DNA of 64,000 bases from Panopea generosa (GCA_029582155.1 CM055902.1:14892086-14956085); one strand, 5' to 3'; positions 25,751-39,000 are shown, numbered from the stretch's first letter. Numbers and translations: made by a program. The notes: a model not told the origin generated them from the letters alone.

Positions 25751-27880
25751 CTAAAATACAAAAAAGATGTATTATGACACTGTCAAATGTAAATTATTTA
25801 AAATATTTATTTTATATTGTTCTACATGTAATTACATTTAATTTAACTATTTATACGTAGAGTTTAATCATCAATGTTTTATAACTATTTATAAGACGGT
25901 ATTATCACGTGTGACTGAGTGAACGTAGGTTTGTATACACGTGATTCTTTGTGCTACCGTGGCACTTTAATATATACATCACTATATAAAATGTTCATAA
26001 TAAATGCATATACAACACAAGAGCAACTTACTTGTTTTATTACAGAAAGCTGCCCTGTGGTCGAATTTAATAAAATTTTAATGTACGGTATTTTCCAAAA
26101 AAAGTTCTTATTTCATAGCATCTGTTTTAAAACACTTAAAAATTAATAAAGTTCTAACGCGGAGAACTGTTTCATTCTTTCTACAAAGAGCACAATAACA
26201 AACCATATCATGTCACCTTGCTTGTTACTAAACTACAGTGCTTAATGTTACCTCCCCTTTTCATAAAATGTCCTAAATTTGTATAAATGGTAATCATTAT
26301 TTTTTGTTAGTTTTTATAAATGAAGTTCCATTGCAGATGTAACTTTCATATTTGTAAATGATGCAATTTAATGCAAGTATAATATTTTAAAAATTTTAAT
26401 TTAACATGTAATTACTGTTATGTTGCTTTTATACATTTCATATATACTGGGTAATTGATGAACATCAATATTTGTGAGTAATAGTTAAACATTACAACAT
26501 CATAAGCAAACCGATCAACATAGAATTAGTTGAGCTATTGCTGAAATGTGTTTCATGCTGCTTCACATTCTTTTAGTGTAATTTTAACAGATCATTTCCA
26601 CTGGGTAACCTACAGGTCATATTATGTGACAATGAGTTGGAAGATCTAATGATAAGTTTTCATTTATACCAAACTCAACTGTAGGCATTTACTTAGTTGA
26701 GCATGATTTAAATTAAACATTCTGAGCAAGTGGATTTATTGTAAAGTCGATCAACAAAATATTGGACGACATGGTGTTGAAAGCTTCGGTTAATGTAAAC
26801 GTCAGTACATAATAAATGTCATCGCTGCAAACTGTTTGCAACAACCGGCAAGGTTTCTTATATTTTAGTTTACTTTCAGGTTATCACATATTTTAGCTTT
26901 TAATGTGGAAAGTGGATGAATGCAACTTAAAACAAAGGCTCTTTCACAGGTAAATACGGAAATGCCTAAAACAATCTACTATTACGTATTACTGATTAAT
27001 AAAAACATATCATTACAAAGAATTTTGCATACTGTTGGGAGGTATGTTCATTAAACATACACATACGTAACTAAATAAACGAACGACGACTCTTCGGAAT
27101 AAATGGGTGAATTGAGTCCGGCGTCACTGCTAATATTACACAAATAAGAGAAAATATAGCACACCTTAGTATATTTGTTGTTCCTATTTGTTAATAAATG
27201 GAAATGGTTTTGTTATCACAAATCGATAATCAAGAAGTCAATTAATCATTATGAATATTTAGTACTCATTGACATAATAAATTCTACTTTAATTATCATG
27301 TACATGAAAAGAAAGGAATTATGCAGCTATTCAAGGACAAGTAATATGATGGTCAGCTAGATCAATAGCCACCTACACGTATAACGTCTCTTTAGTTTTA
27401 TTGTTTGAAACGAGGGTATAGAAAACTTGCCAAATTCATTGAAATAGATTTTTCCGTTGTGTATTTTGATAAAATGTATACAAAATTTGAGACATCATCA
27501 ATTATATTATATAACAGTAATGATTTGTATTTCATCACCCAGAGCAAAACAATTTGACCTGTTTCACAAGTCATCCCTGAATTATATATTTATGCATTAG
27601 TATAGATACGGAAACTTATTATTATAAAGCGGTATATGATAATATATAATTGGATATCTAAACGATATATATATATATTATGCATATCAGTGTAACGGTA
27701 ATACTATTTACAACAACAAATTGAGAGCTAAATGAAAGTACACTACTTTTAATGTACCATATTCATTACAATACCGTTAAAAAATTCGCTGTGATAAAAT
27801 GTATGGGTAATTTGAGACACCATGTGTTATATAGCATTAAATAGAATTGTATTTCATAATCCAGAACAGAACAGTATTAC

Positions 27881-27994
27881 CTGTTTCACAAGTCGTCCCT
27901 GTCCAGCCTGCAGCACAGGAACACGTGTATTCATTCGCTTCATTAGCACAGGTGCCACCATTCTTACACGGATCCGAGGCACATTCATCAATAT
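27881..27994 (-). CDS. Array EGF exon, copy 11
   Basis: Intact 114-nt phase 1-1 cbEGF exon, alanine variant (NEANEY). Its flanking intron shares GCATATCAG with copies 8 and 9, and the ACCCAAG variant at about 28260 with the unit that begins after the DNA transposon. Confidence 0.8.
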
Positions 27995-30125
27995 CTAAAA
28001 TACAAAAAAGATGTATTATGACACCGTCAAATGTAAATTATTTAAAATATGTATTTTATATTGTTCTACATGTAATTACATTTAATTTAACTATTTATAC
28101 GTAGAGTTTAATCATCAATGTTTTATAACTATTTATAAGACGGTATTATCACGTGTGACTGAGTGAACGTAGGTTTGTATACACGTGATTCTTTGTGCTA
28201 CCGTGGCACTTTAATATATACATCACTATATAAAATGTTCATAATAAATGCATATACAACCCAAGAGCAACTTACTTGTTTTATTACAGAAAGCTGCCCT
28301 GTGGTCGAATTTAATAAAAATTTTAATGTACGGTATTTTCCAAAAAAAGTTCTTATTTCATAGCATCTGTTTTAAAACACTTAAAAATTAATAAAGTTCT
28401 AACGCGGAGAACTGTTTCATTCTTTCTACAAAGAGCACAATAACAAACCATATCATGTCACCTTGCTTGTTACTAAACTACAGTGCTTAATGTTACCTCC
28501 CCTTTTCATAAAATGTCCTAAATTTGTATAAATGGTAATCATTATTTTTTGTTAGTTTTTATAAATGAAGTTCCATTGCAGATGTAACTTTCATATTTGT
28601 AAGTGATGCAATTCAATGCAAGTATAATATTTTAAAAATTTTAATTTAACATGTAATTACTGTTATGTTGCTTTTATACATTTCATATATACTGGGTAAT
28701 TGATGAACATCAATATTTGTGAGTAATAGTTAAACATTACAACATCATAAGCAAACCGATCAACATAGAATTAGTTGAGCTATTGCTGAAATGTGTTTCA
28801 TGCTGCTTCACATTCTTTTAGTGTAATTTTAACAGATCATTTCCACTGGGTAACCTACAGGTCATATTATGTGACAATGAGTTGGAAGATCTAATGATAA
28901 GTTTTCATTTATACCAAACTCAACTGTAGGCATTTACTTAGTTGAGCATGATTTAAATTAAACATTCTGAGCAAGTGGATTTGTTGTAAAGTCGATCAAC
29001 AAAATATTGGACGACATGGTGTTGAAAGCTTCGGTTAATGTAAACGTCAGTACATAATAAATGTCATCGCTGCAAACTGTTTGCAACAACCGGCAAGGTT
29101 TCTTATATTTTAGTTTACTTTCAGGTTATCACATATTTTAGCTTTTAATGTGGAAAGTGGATGAATGCAACTTAAAACAAAGGCTCTTTCACAGGTAAAT
29201 ACGGAAATGCCTAAAACAATCTACTATTACGTATTACTGATTAATAAAAACATATCATTACAAAGAATTTTGCATACTGTTGGGAGGTATGTTCATTAAA
29301 CATACACACACGTAACTAAATAAACGAACGACGACTCTTCGGAATAAATGGGTGAATTGAGTCCGGCGTCACTGCTAATATTACACAAATAAGAGAAAAT
29401 ATAGCACACCTTAGTATATTTGTTGTTCCTATTTGTTAATAAATGGAAATGGTTTTGTTATCACAAATCGATAATTAAGAAGTCAATTAATCATTATTAA
29501 TATTTAGTACTCATTGACATAATAAATTCTACTTTAATTATCATGTACATGAAAAGAAAGGAATTATGCAGCTATTCAAGGACAAGTAATATGATGGTCA
29601 GCTAGATCAATAGCCACCTACACGTATAACGTCTCTTTAGTTTTATTGTTTGAAACGAGGGTATAGAAAACTTGCCAAATTCATTGAAATAGATTTTTCC
29701 GTTGTGTATTTTGATAAAATGTATACAAAATTTGAGACATCATCAATTATATTATATAACAGTAATGATTTGTATTTCATCACCCAGAGCAAAACAATTT
29801 GACCTGTTTCACAAGTAATCCCTGAATTATATATTTATGCATTAGTATAGATACGGAAACTTATTATTATAAAGCGGTATATGATAATATATAATTGGAT
29901 ATCTAAACGATATACATATATATTATGCATATAAGTGTAACGGTAATACTATTTACAACAACAAATTGAGAGCTAAATGAAAGTACACTACTTTTAATGT
30001 ACCATATTCATTACAATACCGTTAAAAAATTCGCTGTGATAAAATGTATGGGTAATTTGAGACACCATGTGTTATATAGCATTAAATAGAATTGTATTTC
30101 ATAATCCAGAACAGAACAGTATTAC

Positions 30126-30239
30126 CTGTTTCACAAGTCGTCCCTGTCCAGCCTGCAGCACAGGAACACGTGTATTCATTCGCTTCATTAGCACAGGTGC
30201 CACCATTCTTACACGGATCCGAGGCACATTCATCAATAT
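30126..30239 (-). CDS. Array EGF exon, copy 12
   Basis: Intact 114-nt phase 1-1 cbEGF exon with the array consensus sequence. The module begins DIDEC, followed by CASDPC, CKNGGTC, then [12 protein letters not shown] and [10 protein letters not shown], and ends ET plus one base. Intron flanks carry the TATGTATTTT variant shared with copies 9 and 11. Confidence 0.8.
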
Positions 30240-32386
30240 CTAAAATACAAAAAAGATGTATTATGACACCGTCAAATGTAAATTATTTAAAATATGTATT
30301 TTATATTGTTCTACATGTAATTACATTTAATTTAACTATTTATACGTAGAGTTTAATCATCAATGTTTTATAACTATTTATAAGACGGTATTATCACGTG
30401 TGACTGAGTGAACGTAGGTTTGTATACACGTGATTCTTTGTGCTACCGTGGCACTTTAATATATACATCACTATATAAAATGTTCATAATAAATGCATAT
30501 ACAACACAAGAGCAACTTACTTGTTTTATTACAGAAAGCTGCCCTGTGGTCGAATTTAATAAAATTTTAATGTACGGTATTTTCCAAAAAAAGTTCTTAT
30601 TTCATAGCATCTGTTTTAAAACACTTAAAAATTAATAAAGTTCTAACGCGGAGAACTGTTTCATTCTTTCTACAAAGAGCACAATAACAAACCATATCAT
30701 GTCACCTTGCTTGTTACTAAACTACAGTGCTTAATGTTACCTCCCCTTTTCATAAAATGTCCTAAATTTGTATAAATGGTAATCATTATTTTTTGTTAGT
30801 TTTTATAAATGAAGTTCCATTGCAGATGTAACTTTCATATTTGTAAATGATGCAATTCAATGCAAGTATAATATTTTAAAAATTTTAATTTAACATGTAA
30901 TTACTGTTATGTTGCTTTTATACATTTCATATATACTGGGTAATTGATGAACATCAATATTTGTGAGTAATAGTTAAACATTACAACATCATAAGCAAAC
31001 CGATCAACATAGAATTAGTTGAGCTATTGCTGAAATGTGTTTCATGCTGCTTCACATTCTTTTAGTGTAATTTTAACAGATCATTTCCACTGGGTAACCT
31101 ACAGGTCATATTATGTGACAATGAGTTGGAAGATCTAATGATAAGTTTTCATTTATACCAAACTCAACTGTAGGCATTTACTTAGTTGAGCATGATTTAA
31201 ATTAAACATTCTGAGCAAGTGGATTTATTGTAAAGTCGATCAACAAAATATTGGACGACATGGTGTTGAAAGCTTCGGTTAATGTAAACGTCAGTACATA
31301 ATAAATGTCATCGCTGCAAACTGTTTGCAACAACCGGCAAGGTTTCTTATATTTTAGTTTACTTTCAGGTTATCACATATTTTAGCTTTTAATGTGGAAA
31401 GTGGATGAATGCAACTTAAAACAAAGGCTCTTTCACAGGTAAATACGGAAATGCCTAAAACAATCTACTATTACGTATTACTGATTAATAAAAACATATC
31501 ATTACAAAGAATTTTGCATACTGTTGGGAGGTATGTTCATTAAACATACACATACGTAACTAAATAAACGAACGACGACTCTTCGGAATAAATGGGTGAA
31601 TTGAGTCCGGCGTCACTGCTAATATTACACAAATAAGAGAAAATATAGCACACCTTAGTATATTTGTTGTTCCTATTTGTTAATAAATGGAAATGGTTTT
31701 GTTATCACAAATCGATAATCAAGAAGTCAATTAATCATTATGAATATTTAGTACTCATTGACATAATAAATTCTACTTTAATTATCATGTACATGAAAAG
31801 AAAGGAATTATGCAGCTATTCAAGGACAAGTAATATGATGGTCAGCTAGATCAATAGCCACCTACACGTATAACGTCTCTTTAGTTTTATTGTTTGAAAC
31901 GAGGGTATAGAAAACTTGCCAAATTCATTGAAATAGATTTTTCCGTTGTGTATTTTGATAAAATGTATACAAAATTTGAGACATCATCAATTATATTATA
32001 TAACAGTAATGATTTGTATTTCATCACCCAGAGCAAAACAATTTGACCTGTTTCACAAGTCATCCCTGAATTATATATTTATGCATTAGTATAGATACGG
32101 AAACTTATTATTATAAAGCGGTATATGATAATATATAATTGGATATCTAAACGATATATATATATATTATGCATATAAGTGTAACGGTAATACTATTTAC
32201 AACAACAAATTGAGAGCTAAATGAAAGTACACTACTTTTAATGTACCATATTCATTACAATACCGTTAAAAAATTCGCTGTGATAAAATGTATGGGTAAT
32301 TTGAGACACCATGTGTTATATAGCATTAAATAGAATTGTATTTCATAATCCAGAACAGAACAGTATTACCTGTTTCACAAGTCGTC

Positions 32387-34057
32387 TGTCACAGGATGAC
32401 CTTAGTGTTGGGCTAACTCACGAAAGAATCAATGACGGAGAATACATTTACATAAGTTTAATACAACTTTAAAAATATGTTCAATATATATACAATTATA
32501 TAAAAAAAGAAAACAAGCGAATACACAAATGAAATATGAAAAGAATGTTCTTATGAACGTTTAAGACGTTCTTAGTATTGTTCTAAATACTTAATTTATA
32601 AGACACTAAAATGTTGTTAAAGCTAAACCAATGTTGATCTATGATCTAGCGCGATAACTGTGATGCGCGAGAGCTCATGAAGATGATGATGCGCGAATTC
32701 AATGGGTGATTGTCATCAAATGCCTTCTATAAGGGTTGATGACGTGATCTAATGATGGTTAACCTCCAATGAGGTTGTGGATGACGTTCCTCCAGTGAGG
32801 ACTGATAACGGGCCCACCTCGTGTCCCGGGGTGTCGATACTATGACCTGGCCCTGTTGCGCAGGTACGGGGACCGTCTCCACCGCTCGTAAACGTTATGT
32901 TGATTCTCGTGTAGAATCACCTGAAGGGCTTACACACCCTAAAGGCTTAGCTCCACTCCGGGAGGCTTATATCCTGGATGGCTTAGATCCTGGATGGCTT
33001 AGATCCTGGATGGCTTAGATCCTGGATGGCTTAGGCTGTAATTATACATACGTTTTAGGTGTCGGTTGACAAACATAACAATCTTGCATAATTATCATTA
33101 CCCAAACAAATCATTATTCAATCAATATATTTAAGCTGTACTAATGATGAGTAGCACTGTATACATATTCTGCAACGCCGTGTATACGCTATGTACGTCG
33201 CTGTTAATCAATGCCCCTAATACATGTAATATAAACATTATCAAAATACTCATATATTACACTCACTGAGATATACATGCACGCATGTCAACTAATGACC
33301 CCATTATACAACGCTATGCATACGCGTCGAACATTTATTCTAGTCAATCATCTCATTGTTAACTAATGTTAACAATCGTGTATTACAATCACTTAGTTAT
33401 ACGCCAATCGTTAACTAATGCACCTATTATCCACTTTTATCAAATTAATATTGTTTTACAATTAATGATCAATTACAATAATTACATCTAATAAAGTAAC
33501 TTCAAAATCATATGCTAGTCTAAAGTTAATGTTTGATAAACATCAATGCTAACCGGATGTCGTAATCGCCAAACAAGATGGCGCCGCCCACTGAATACAA
33601 ATGTACGATAAAAGTTTGAGAAAATAATTACTAACCACATTTTGCCTGTGAGTTTGCCGTCCAATCTCTGTTCCAACAACGTACTATCGACTATTCCGGC
33701 GAGAGCTAGAAGACAATGGGTTTTATAGCAAACATTACGCCCAAATCCCTATTTCCCCCGTTCAATCCGTGACAAACGCGGCTAAATCTGCAGTATTGAA
33801 TCTACAAGAGAGGCCCCTTGTACACTTTTGCCGTGTAAGGAAGATATACCCATACGTTTACATGCATTAGCACAAAACTAAACTTATGACACGGCCTCTC
33901 TGGCGGCCACTTAAAAATGTGCACGCTTTTACGTGTTAAATGAATATATCATGACTATTGTGAAATTGTTTCAACTCGAACAATATATTTGGGTGTACCT
34001 GATAACTTACAAGAGCTATGTACGACCAGTATACTCTACTGGTGACATTTTGTGACA
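32387..34057. mobile_element. Probable solo LTR of an LTR retrotransposon
   Basis: The 1,671-bp insert begins TGTCACAGG and ends TTGTGACA, so it has the TG...CA ends of an LTR with short inverted repeats. It is flanked by a perfect 5-bp target duplication TCGTC (32382-32386 and 34058-34062). It has no coding frame of note, is more GC-rich than its surroundings in part, and contains a short tandem repeat. This pattern fits a solo LTR left after recombination between the two LTRs of an element. A TIR transposon with 5-bp duplication is the main alternative. Confidence 0.6.
32977..33031. repeat. 16-bp tandem repeat in the solo LTR
   Basis: About three and a half copies of a 16-mer containing CTGGATGGCTTAGATC. 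Confidence 0.85.
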
Positions 34058-34550
34058 TCGTCCCTGTCCAGCCTGCAGCACAGGAACACGTGTATTCATT
34101 CGCTTCATTAGCACAGGTGCCACCATTCTTACACGGATCCGAGGCACATTCATCAATATCTAAAATACAAAAAAGATGTATTATGACACCGTCAAATGTA
34201 AATTATTTAAAATATTTATTTTATATTGTTCTACATGTAATTACATTTAATTTAACTATTTATACGTAGAGTTTAATCATCAATGTTTTATAACTATTTA
34301 TAAGACGGTATTATCACGTGTGACTGAGTGAACGTAGGTTTGTATACACGTGATTCTTTGTGCTACCGTGGCACTTTAATATATACATCACTATATAAAA
34401 TGTTCATAATAAATGCATATACAACACAAGAGCAACTTACTTGTTTTATTACAGAAAGCTGCCCTGTGGTCGAATTTAATAAAATTTTAATGTACGGTAT
34501 TTTCCAAAAAAAGTTCTTATTTCATAGCATCTGTTTTAAAACACTTAAAA
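34058..34550. repeat. End of near-identical array (partial unit)
   Basis: After the solo LTR the unit continues at near-identity through the rest of the EGF exon and upstream intron to about 34550 (ACACTTAAAA). There it switches abruptly to divergent sequence. This is the right-hand boundary of the recent amplification. Confidence 0.9.
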
Positions 34551-36850
34551 TGGCATTCAAATTACTTTAAAACCTGATTCACTAAAATGTGCAGCATTTA
34601 AAGCTTGATCCATTTTCGTTTTTGATTGTAGAACGATCTGATGTAATTACATGATTAAGGATCCCTCCAAAGGGTTTTAACGGAAAACTATACGAGAAGC
34701 ATTTTGATATCTTCATCTACATTAAGGTTACACTCAACACAAACACATCATTCATTAATGAACTTATCATACATAGTACTAAACCTATAATTGAAATAAA
34801 ATGCACGAAAATAAAGAAATTACGCAGCTATTCAAGACCAATCCAAATGGTTTTCAGCTAGATGAAATAGCCACCTACACGTATGTTGTATCATCTGTAT
34901 AGTAGTTGAAACCGAGGGTATAGAAAACTTGCTAAATTGTTTTAAATGGATTTTCTCATTGTATGTTTTAACCTCGTTTTTTCCATTGAAAAGGAAATAC
35001 AAGTATATTTTACGTTGATCGGTACTCAAAAATATATTATTATGTACATTAGTAAAATTACGAATTTTTATTATCATCAAGCGGAGAAAATGATGACATA
35101 TGATTGGATATGTAAACGCTACTGTGCACAATATTACACGGATATATTTGTACTTTACAACATCAAATTGGGAATTAAATATAAATACACTACTTAAAAG
35201 GTATCATAGTTATTACAACGCCGATGAAAATTTTGCTGTGATAAAATGTATGCATCAGTTGAAACACCATGTATTATATAGCATAAAATAAAATTGTATT
35301 TCATCACCCAGAACAAAACAATATTACCTGTTTCGCAAGTCGTCCCTGTCCAGCCTGCAGCACAGGTACACGTGAATGCGTTCACTCCATCAGCACAGGA
35401 GCCACCGTTCTTACAAGTATCCGGGTCACAGTCATCTATAGCTAAAATACGAAATTCACGCATTATGACACCGTAAAATGAAATAATGTGAAATATTTAT
35501 TTTATATTGACATGCTCTATTTACTTTCAAATTAACTATTTATATGTATAGTTAAATCATCAATGTATTAACAATTATTTGGAAGACGACATTTGCACGT
35601 GTGACTGAGAGCACCTATGTTTGTATACGGGTGATTCTTGCTGAATTCTTTCAAATGGACTTTCTCGTTGTTTGTTTATAACCTGTGTTTTTCCTTCAAA
35701 AGACAATACATATATATTTTACGTTGGTAGGTACTCAATTATATATTTGTGCATTAGTAGAGATGCGGAATCTTATTATTATAAAGCAGTAAATGATAAT
35801 ATATAATTGGATATCTAAACGCTATATATATACTGTATGCATATAATTGTAATGGTAATGCTATTTACAACATAAAATTGATAGCTAAATGCAAATACAC
35901 TACTTTTAATGTACCATGAAATATTTGTTTTATATTGTTCTACATGTATTAACATTTAATTTAACTATTTGTACGTATAGTTTATCATCAACGTTTTAAC
36001 CATTATTCGGAGGACGACATTATCACGTGTGACTAAATGCATGTGTGCTTTTATACGGGTGATTCTTTGTGCTACCTGGTCACTTATACAGATATATTCA
36101 TAACTATGTAAAGTGTTCATAATAAATGCATATACAACACTATAGCAACTTACTCGAATTATTAGAGAAACATGCCCTGTGGTCGAATTTAATAACAATT
36201 TAACGTTATTATATATATGCATTTTTAAAAATACTAATCAAGTTCTTAATTCATAACACCATTTAAAAACTCATTATAATACATTCAAATTACTTTATAT
36301 CCTGATTTACTACAATGTGCGGCATTTGGATGTTGATTTCTTTACAGATGTGTGCTGTCCTGGCTACATGTACTGGGATTAATGATTGAGAATCAAACTC
36401 AAAATAAAATCACGAGACTCATTTTAACATTTAGATATCTACATTAAGGTAACACTCAACACAAACTCATCGATGATTAATGATCTAAACTGTATTTCAT
36501 ATCATAGATAGTATTAAACCCACAATTGAAAAAACGCACGAAAATAAAGGAATAACGCAGCTATTCAAGGCCAATCCAAATGGTGGTCAGCAGGACGTAT
36601 ATTGTAACATCTCTATAATTTATTTGTTGGACAAAAGTATAGAAAACTTGCTTGATTCTTTAAAATACATTTTCTCATTGTTTTTAACCTGTGTTTTTGT
36701 TCAATCACAAATGCAATACATATATATTTCACGTTTCTTTGTTCACAATTATATATTTGTGCATTTGTATAAATACGGAAACGTATTATTAAAAAACGGT
36801 AATATGGTATTATATGATTTCATATATAAACGCTATATATCATTTGTTTT
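34551..36850. repeat. Divergent, older copies of the array unit
   Basis: Blocks recognisably related to the unit occur in order but with many differences. Examples are the segment around ACGCAGCTATTCAAG at 34825 and again near 36550, the CACCTACACGTAT segment, and the CACGTGTGACT segment near 35600 and 36025. Two old part-units seem to lie here, one carrying the divergent EGF exon at 35328. They predate the near-identical array. Confidence 0.7.
35328..35441 (-). CDS. Divergent EGF-like exon (cbEGF type)
   Basis: A 114-nt exon with a TTTTAG acceptor and GTAATAT donor, phase 1-1. It encodes an EGF module starting AIDDCDPDTC, then CKNGGSC, then CADGVNAFTCTC and [10 protein letters not shown]. 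All six cysteines are present. The Asx-hydroxylation pattern C-x-D-x4-F-x-C-x-C is present, and the O-fucose site C-x4-S-C fits. Unlike the array copies it lacks the O-glucose site C-x-S-x-P-C. Its flanks are a degenerate version of the array unit, so it looks like a sister of the ancestor from which the array was amplified. Confidence 0.75.
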
Positions 36851-36990
36851 TCACCGCTGATTCAATAGGTATAATTATCATTATTTGAGGTGACGGGGGA
36901 TGTGCTAGGGTACTGTTTAACCTTCCAGGATCCCAGGAAGCAGCGGTTTAATTAATTATCATCTGTTAGCCCTCGATGGCATAACAATGA
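36850..36990 (+). mobile_element. SINE fragment with conserved core (copy A)
   Basis: Contains CACCGCTGATTCAA, then GGATCCCAGGAAGC, then CTGTTAGCCCTCGATGGCAT. Parts of these recur at 38795, 58421 and (minus strand) 63178-63290, which shows a dispersed repeat family. The tRNA-like head is absent here. Confidence 0.55.
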
Positions 36991-37199
36991 CGCTAATTTT
37001 TTTAAAGAAAAGACAGCAAAGGGGTGCACATTATAAATCATGTTTTATTTACTAAAAAATTATAATTTCAACAAAATATTATTGCCATCCATTTAAAACC
37101 ATTTATCTAAAACAGAAAAAAAACATGATGCTATTTTGGGTTTCACCTTTCAAACAATGATTTTTTTAATTTGCTACGATAATACATTTCACCACAAAT
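36991..37199. other. Unannotated AT-rich stretch
   Basis: No gene or repeat recognised between the SINE fragment and the unit fragment at 37200. Confidence 0.5.
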
Positions 37200-37751
37200 A
37201 TTGCAATTTTACATTAATTCAATAATTAAACAGTTCTAATCCGGAGAGTTGTTTCATTCTTTCTAAACTGAGGCACTATAACAAACCAAATCAGGAAATA
37301 GAATAAAAAATACATGTCACCATGCTTGTTACTAAGACACAGCGCTTAATATTACCTCCCCTTTTCATAAAATGGCCGCAATTGATGCATTTCACACTTA
37401 ATTCAAAAATTAATAAAGTTCTAACGCGGAGAACTGTTTCATTCTTTCTACAAAGAGCACAATAACAAACCATATCATGTCACCTTGCTTGTTACTAAAC
37501 TACAGTGCTTAATGTTACCTCCCCTTTTCATAAAATGTCCTAAATTTGTATAAATGGTAATCATTATTTTTTGTTAGTTTTTATAAATGAAGTTCCATTG
37601 CAGATGTAACTTTCATATTTGTAAATGATGCAATTCAATGCAAGTATAATATTTTAAAAATTTTAATTTAACATGTAATTACTGTTATGTTGCTTTTATA
37701 CATTTCATATATACTGGGTAATTGATGAACATCAATATTTGTGAGTAATAG
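37200..37751. repeat. Unit fragment: divergent copy joined to near-identical copy
   Basis: 37200-37405 is a diverged version of the unit segment around CTAACGCGGAGAACTG. From about 37405 the same segment starts again and runs to 37751 at nearly the identity of the main array. It then stops abruptly at the edge of the transposon-rich insertion. The second piece is surprisingly similar to the young array for a copy outside it, which suggests local duplication or gene conversion. Confidence 0.75.
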
Positions 37752-38195
37752 TTTGAAACATTAGAGGCTTAGTGATAAAACCATGTACTGTCAATCAAGG
37801 TTATAGGTTGCTGCTGCTCAACATAGTATCTTCAGAGTTTTATCTACGAGTCCATTAAGTAATTTTTTCTGGTATTTATCTTGGCTATAGTAGTCACACC
37901 TTCGTCTGTTATTATTACATTAACTTGGACATTTTATTCCTGTACTTCCGGTAGGCTATTTCCAACATAAATCGTTGAGTTGTCATTAAAATTTTAGAAC
38001 ACTGGTGAACTGGTAGTGATTGTTCTTAATTTTTCATAATAGTATTTTCTAGTCTTTTGAAAAAACATCATATGCTTTTCGAATACTATTCTTTACATGG
38101 TCCCAATATCTGATTTACTGTCACAATACATGCTTCTGGCAACACATATTGTAATAAATTACCCAGGTTCTTGTGTGCTGACTTATCATCGAAAA

Positions 38196-38429
38196 TTAAA
38201 GAAAGTTTATATGAGATAAAGAAATAATTGTAAATGTTTGTTCGTATGTAAGCTTAATTACATCGCCACCAGTTTCCCACATGGGTGATGCACCCAAAAG
38301 AGTGAACAGTTTAGTCTTTTTAGGTTTGTCGGGAATAGTGCAAGAAATAAATATCTTCGAAACCCAATCATATGTTTCACCTGGTTCTAAAGCATGCTCA
38401 GTATATAGCCCATCATAAAGGTCCTCAGT
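38196..38429 (-). pseudogene. Unrecognised protein-like fragment
   Basis: About 75 codons on the minus strand after a possible AG acceptor: EDLYDGLYTEHALEPGETYD, then WVSKIFISCTIPDKPKKTKL, then FTLLGASPMWETGGDV and IKLTYEQTFTIIS, ending at a stop near 38196. The composition is like a real folded protein (Gly, Pro, Trp, balanced charge), unlike random AT-rich frames nearby. I do not recognise the family. It may be another part of the decayed transposon or a captured exon. Another protein-like frame follows just below, to about 38090, so a shift in frame is likely. Confidence 0.35.
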
Positions 38430-38459
38430 TTAAAGTCCCATCTGAATGACTGTTAGCAC

Positions 38460-38535
38460 TGCCAGCCTCAGGAATCGAACCCTCAACTCTGAGCTAGAAG
38501 TATCGTACTCCACTGACTGAGCTTATCGGTCTGGC
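38460..38535 (-). mobile_element. tRNA-derived SINE head
   Basis: Minus strand: a GCCAGAC end pairs with GGCTGGC at the other end. Inside are an A box (AAGCTCAGTCAGTGG) and a canonical B box (GGGTTCGATTCC). The spacing before the D arm is too long and the anticodon arm does not fold cleanly, so it is a SINE head or tRNA pseudogene rather than a working tRNA. Confidence 0.5.
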
Positions 38536-38714
38536 TAAAAAACCGATAATGTACTTTAATAAAACAGTACAATATATAGGTATAGTTTGACAACTCAAGG
38601 GCTATAACTGAGCAGCAATTCCTGTTATGATATGTATGTTCAAACATTGAACAAAATCTTATGGTTATAAACCTACGTGTATGTGGACATTTTTACGGAA
38701 TGCAACAGATATGT

Positions 38715-38935
38715 TATGTAACTAGCAGTCAAGGGGTTGCAAGCTCAAATCCCTATTCGGCCAGTCTCTATGATTTTTAAAATATATGCAAATTCCAATA
38801 TTGTGTCTCATTTTCATTCGTCTCTAATCGCTGATTCAAGTGGGAAAGTTGTAATTTTCTTGCACAGAAATTGGGTGTGCCAAACAAGTGGTCATAGGTT
38901 TTATCCTTCTCAGATCCTCGGTTGTACTCATGAAT
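38715..38935 (+). mobile_element. SINE with conserved core (copy C)
   Basis: A tRNA-like head with B-box-like GCAAGCTCAAATCCC is followed by TTGTGTCTCATTTTCATTCG, TCTCTAATCGCTGATTCAAG and later CAGATCCTCGG. The core is shared with copies at 36850, 58415 and 63178. A 141-codon frame that starts in this SINE is a chance frame. Confidence 0.55.
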
Positions 38936-39000
38936 ATTTTGTTGTTTTCTATAGTAAAAATAAGCTGAAAAGGTTAAAGTGCATTAAAAATAACCATTGG

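Larger units (their letters stand above)
23646..32386. repeat. Tandem array of 2,244-bp units (middle block, about four units)
   Basis: The array resumes immediately after the TIR element, at the same phase of the unit where it broke off at 20076 (TATAAGACGG follows TATTTA). Units carry subgroup variants such as TTTATTGTAAAG and GCATATAAG that are absent from the left block. Small private changes, for example near 28316 and 29475, show that the copies are diverging slightly. Confidence 0.95.
32370..34159 (-). pseudogene. Array EGF exon split by a probable solo LTR
   Basis: The two pieces, 34159-34063 (97 nt) and 32386-32370 (17 nt), add up to the standard 114-nt EGF exon, with the 5-bp target TCGTC duplicated at 34058-34062. 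The sequence is otherwise the array consensus with the E-A-N-E-Y version of the fifth segment. The flanks on both sides are near-identical to the other units, so the insertion came after amplification. The exon should be non-functional here, but its symmetric phase means the transcript could skip it. Confidence 0.75.

Noticed and set aside
1-34550. CRISPR array or satellite DNA as the explanation for the tandem repeat
   Set aside because: The 2.2 kb unit with a spliced EGF exon and long introns is a segmental exon duplication. There are no short repeats with variable spacers.
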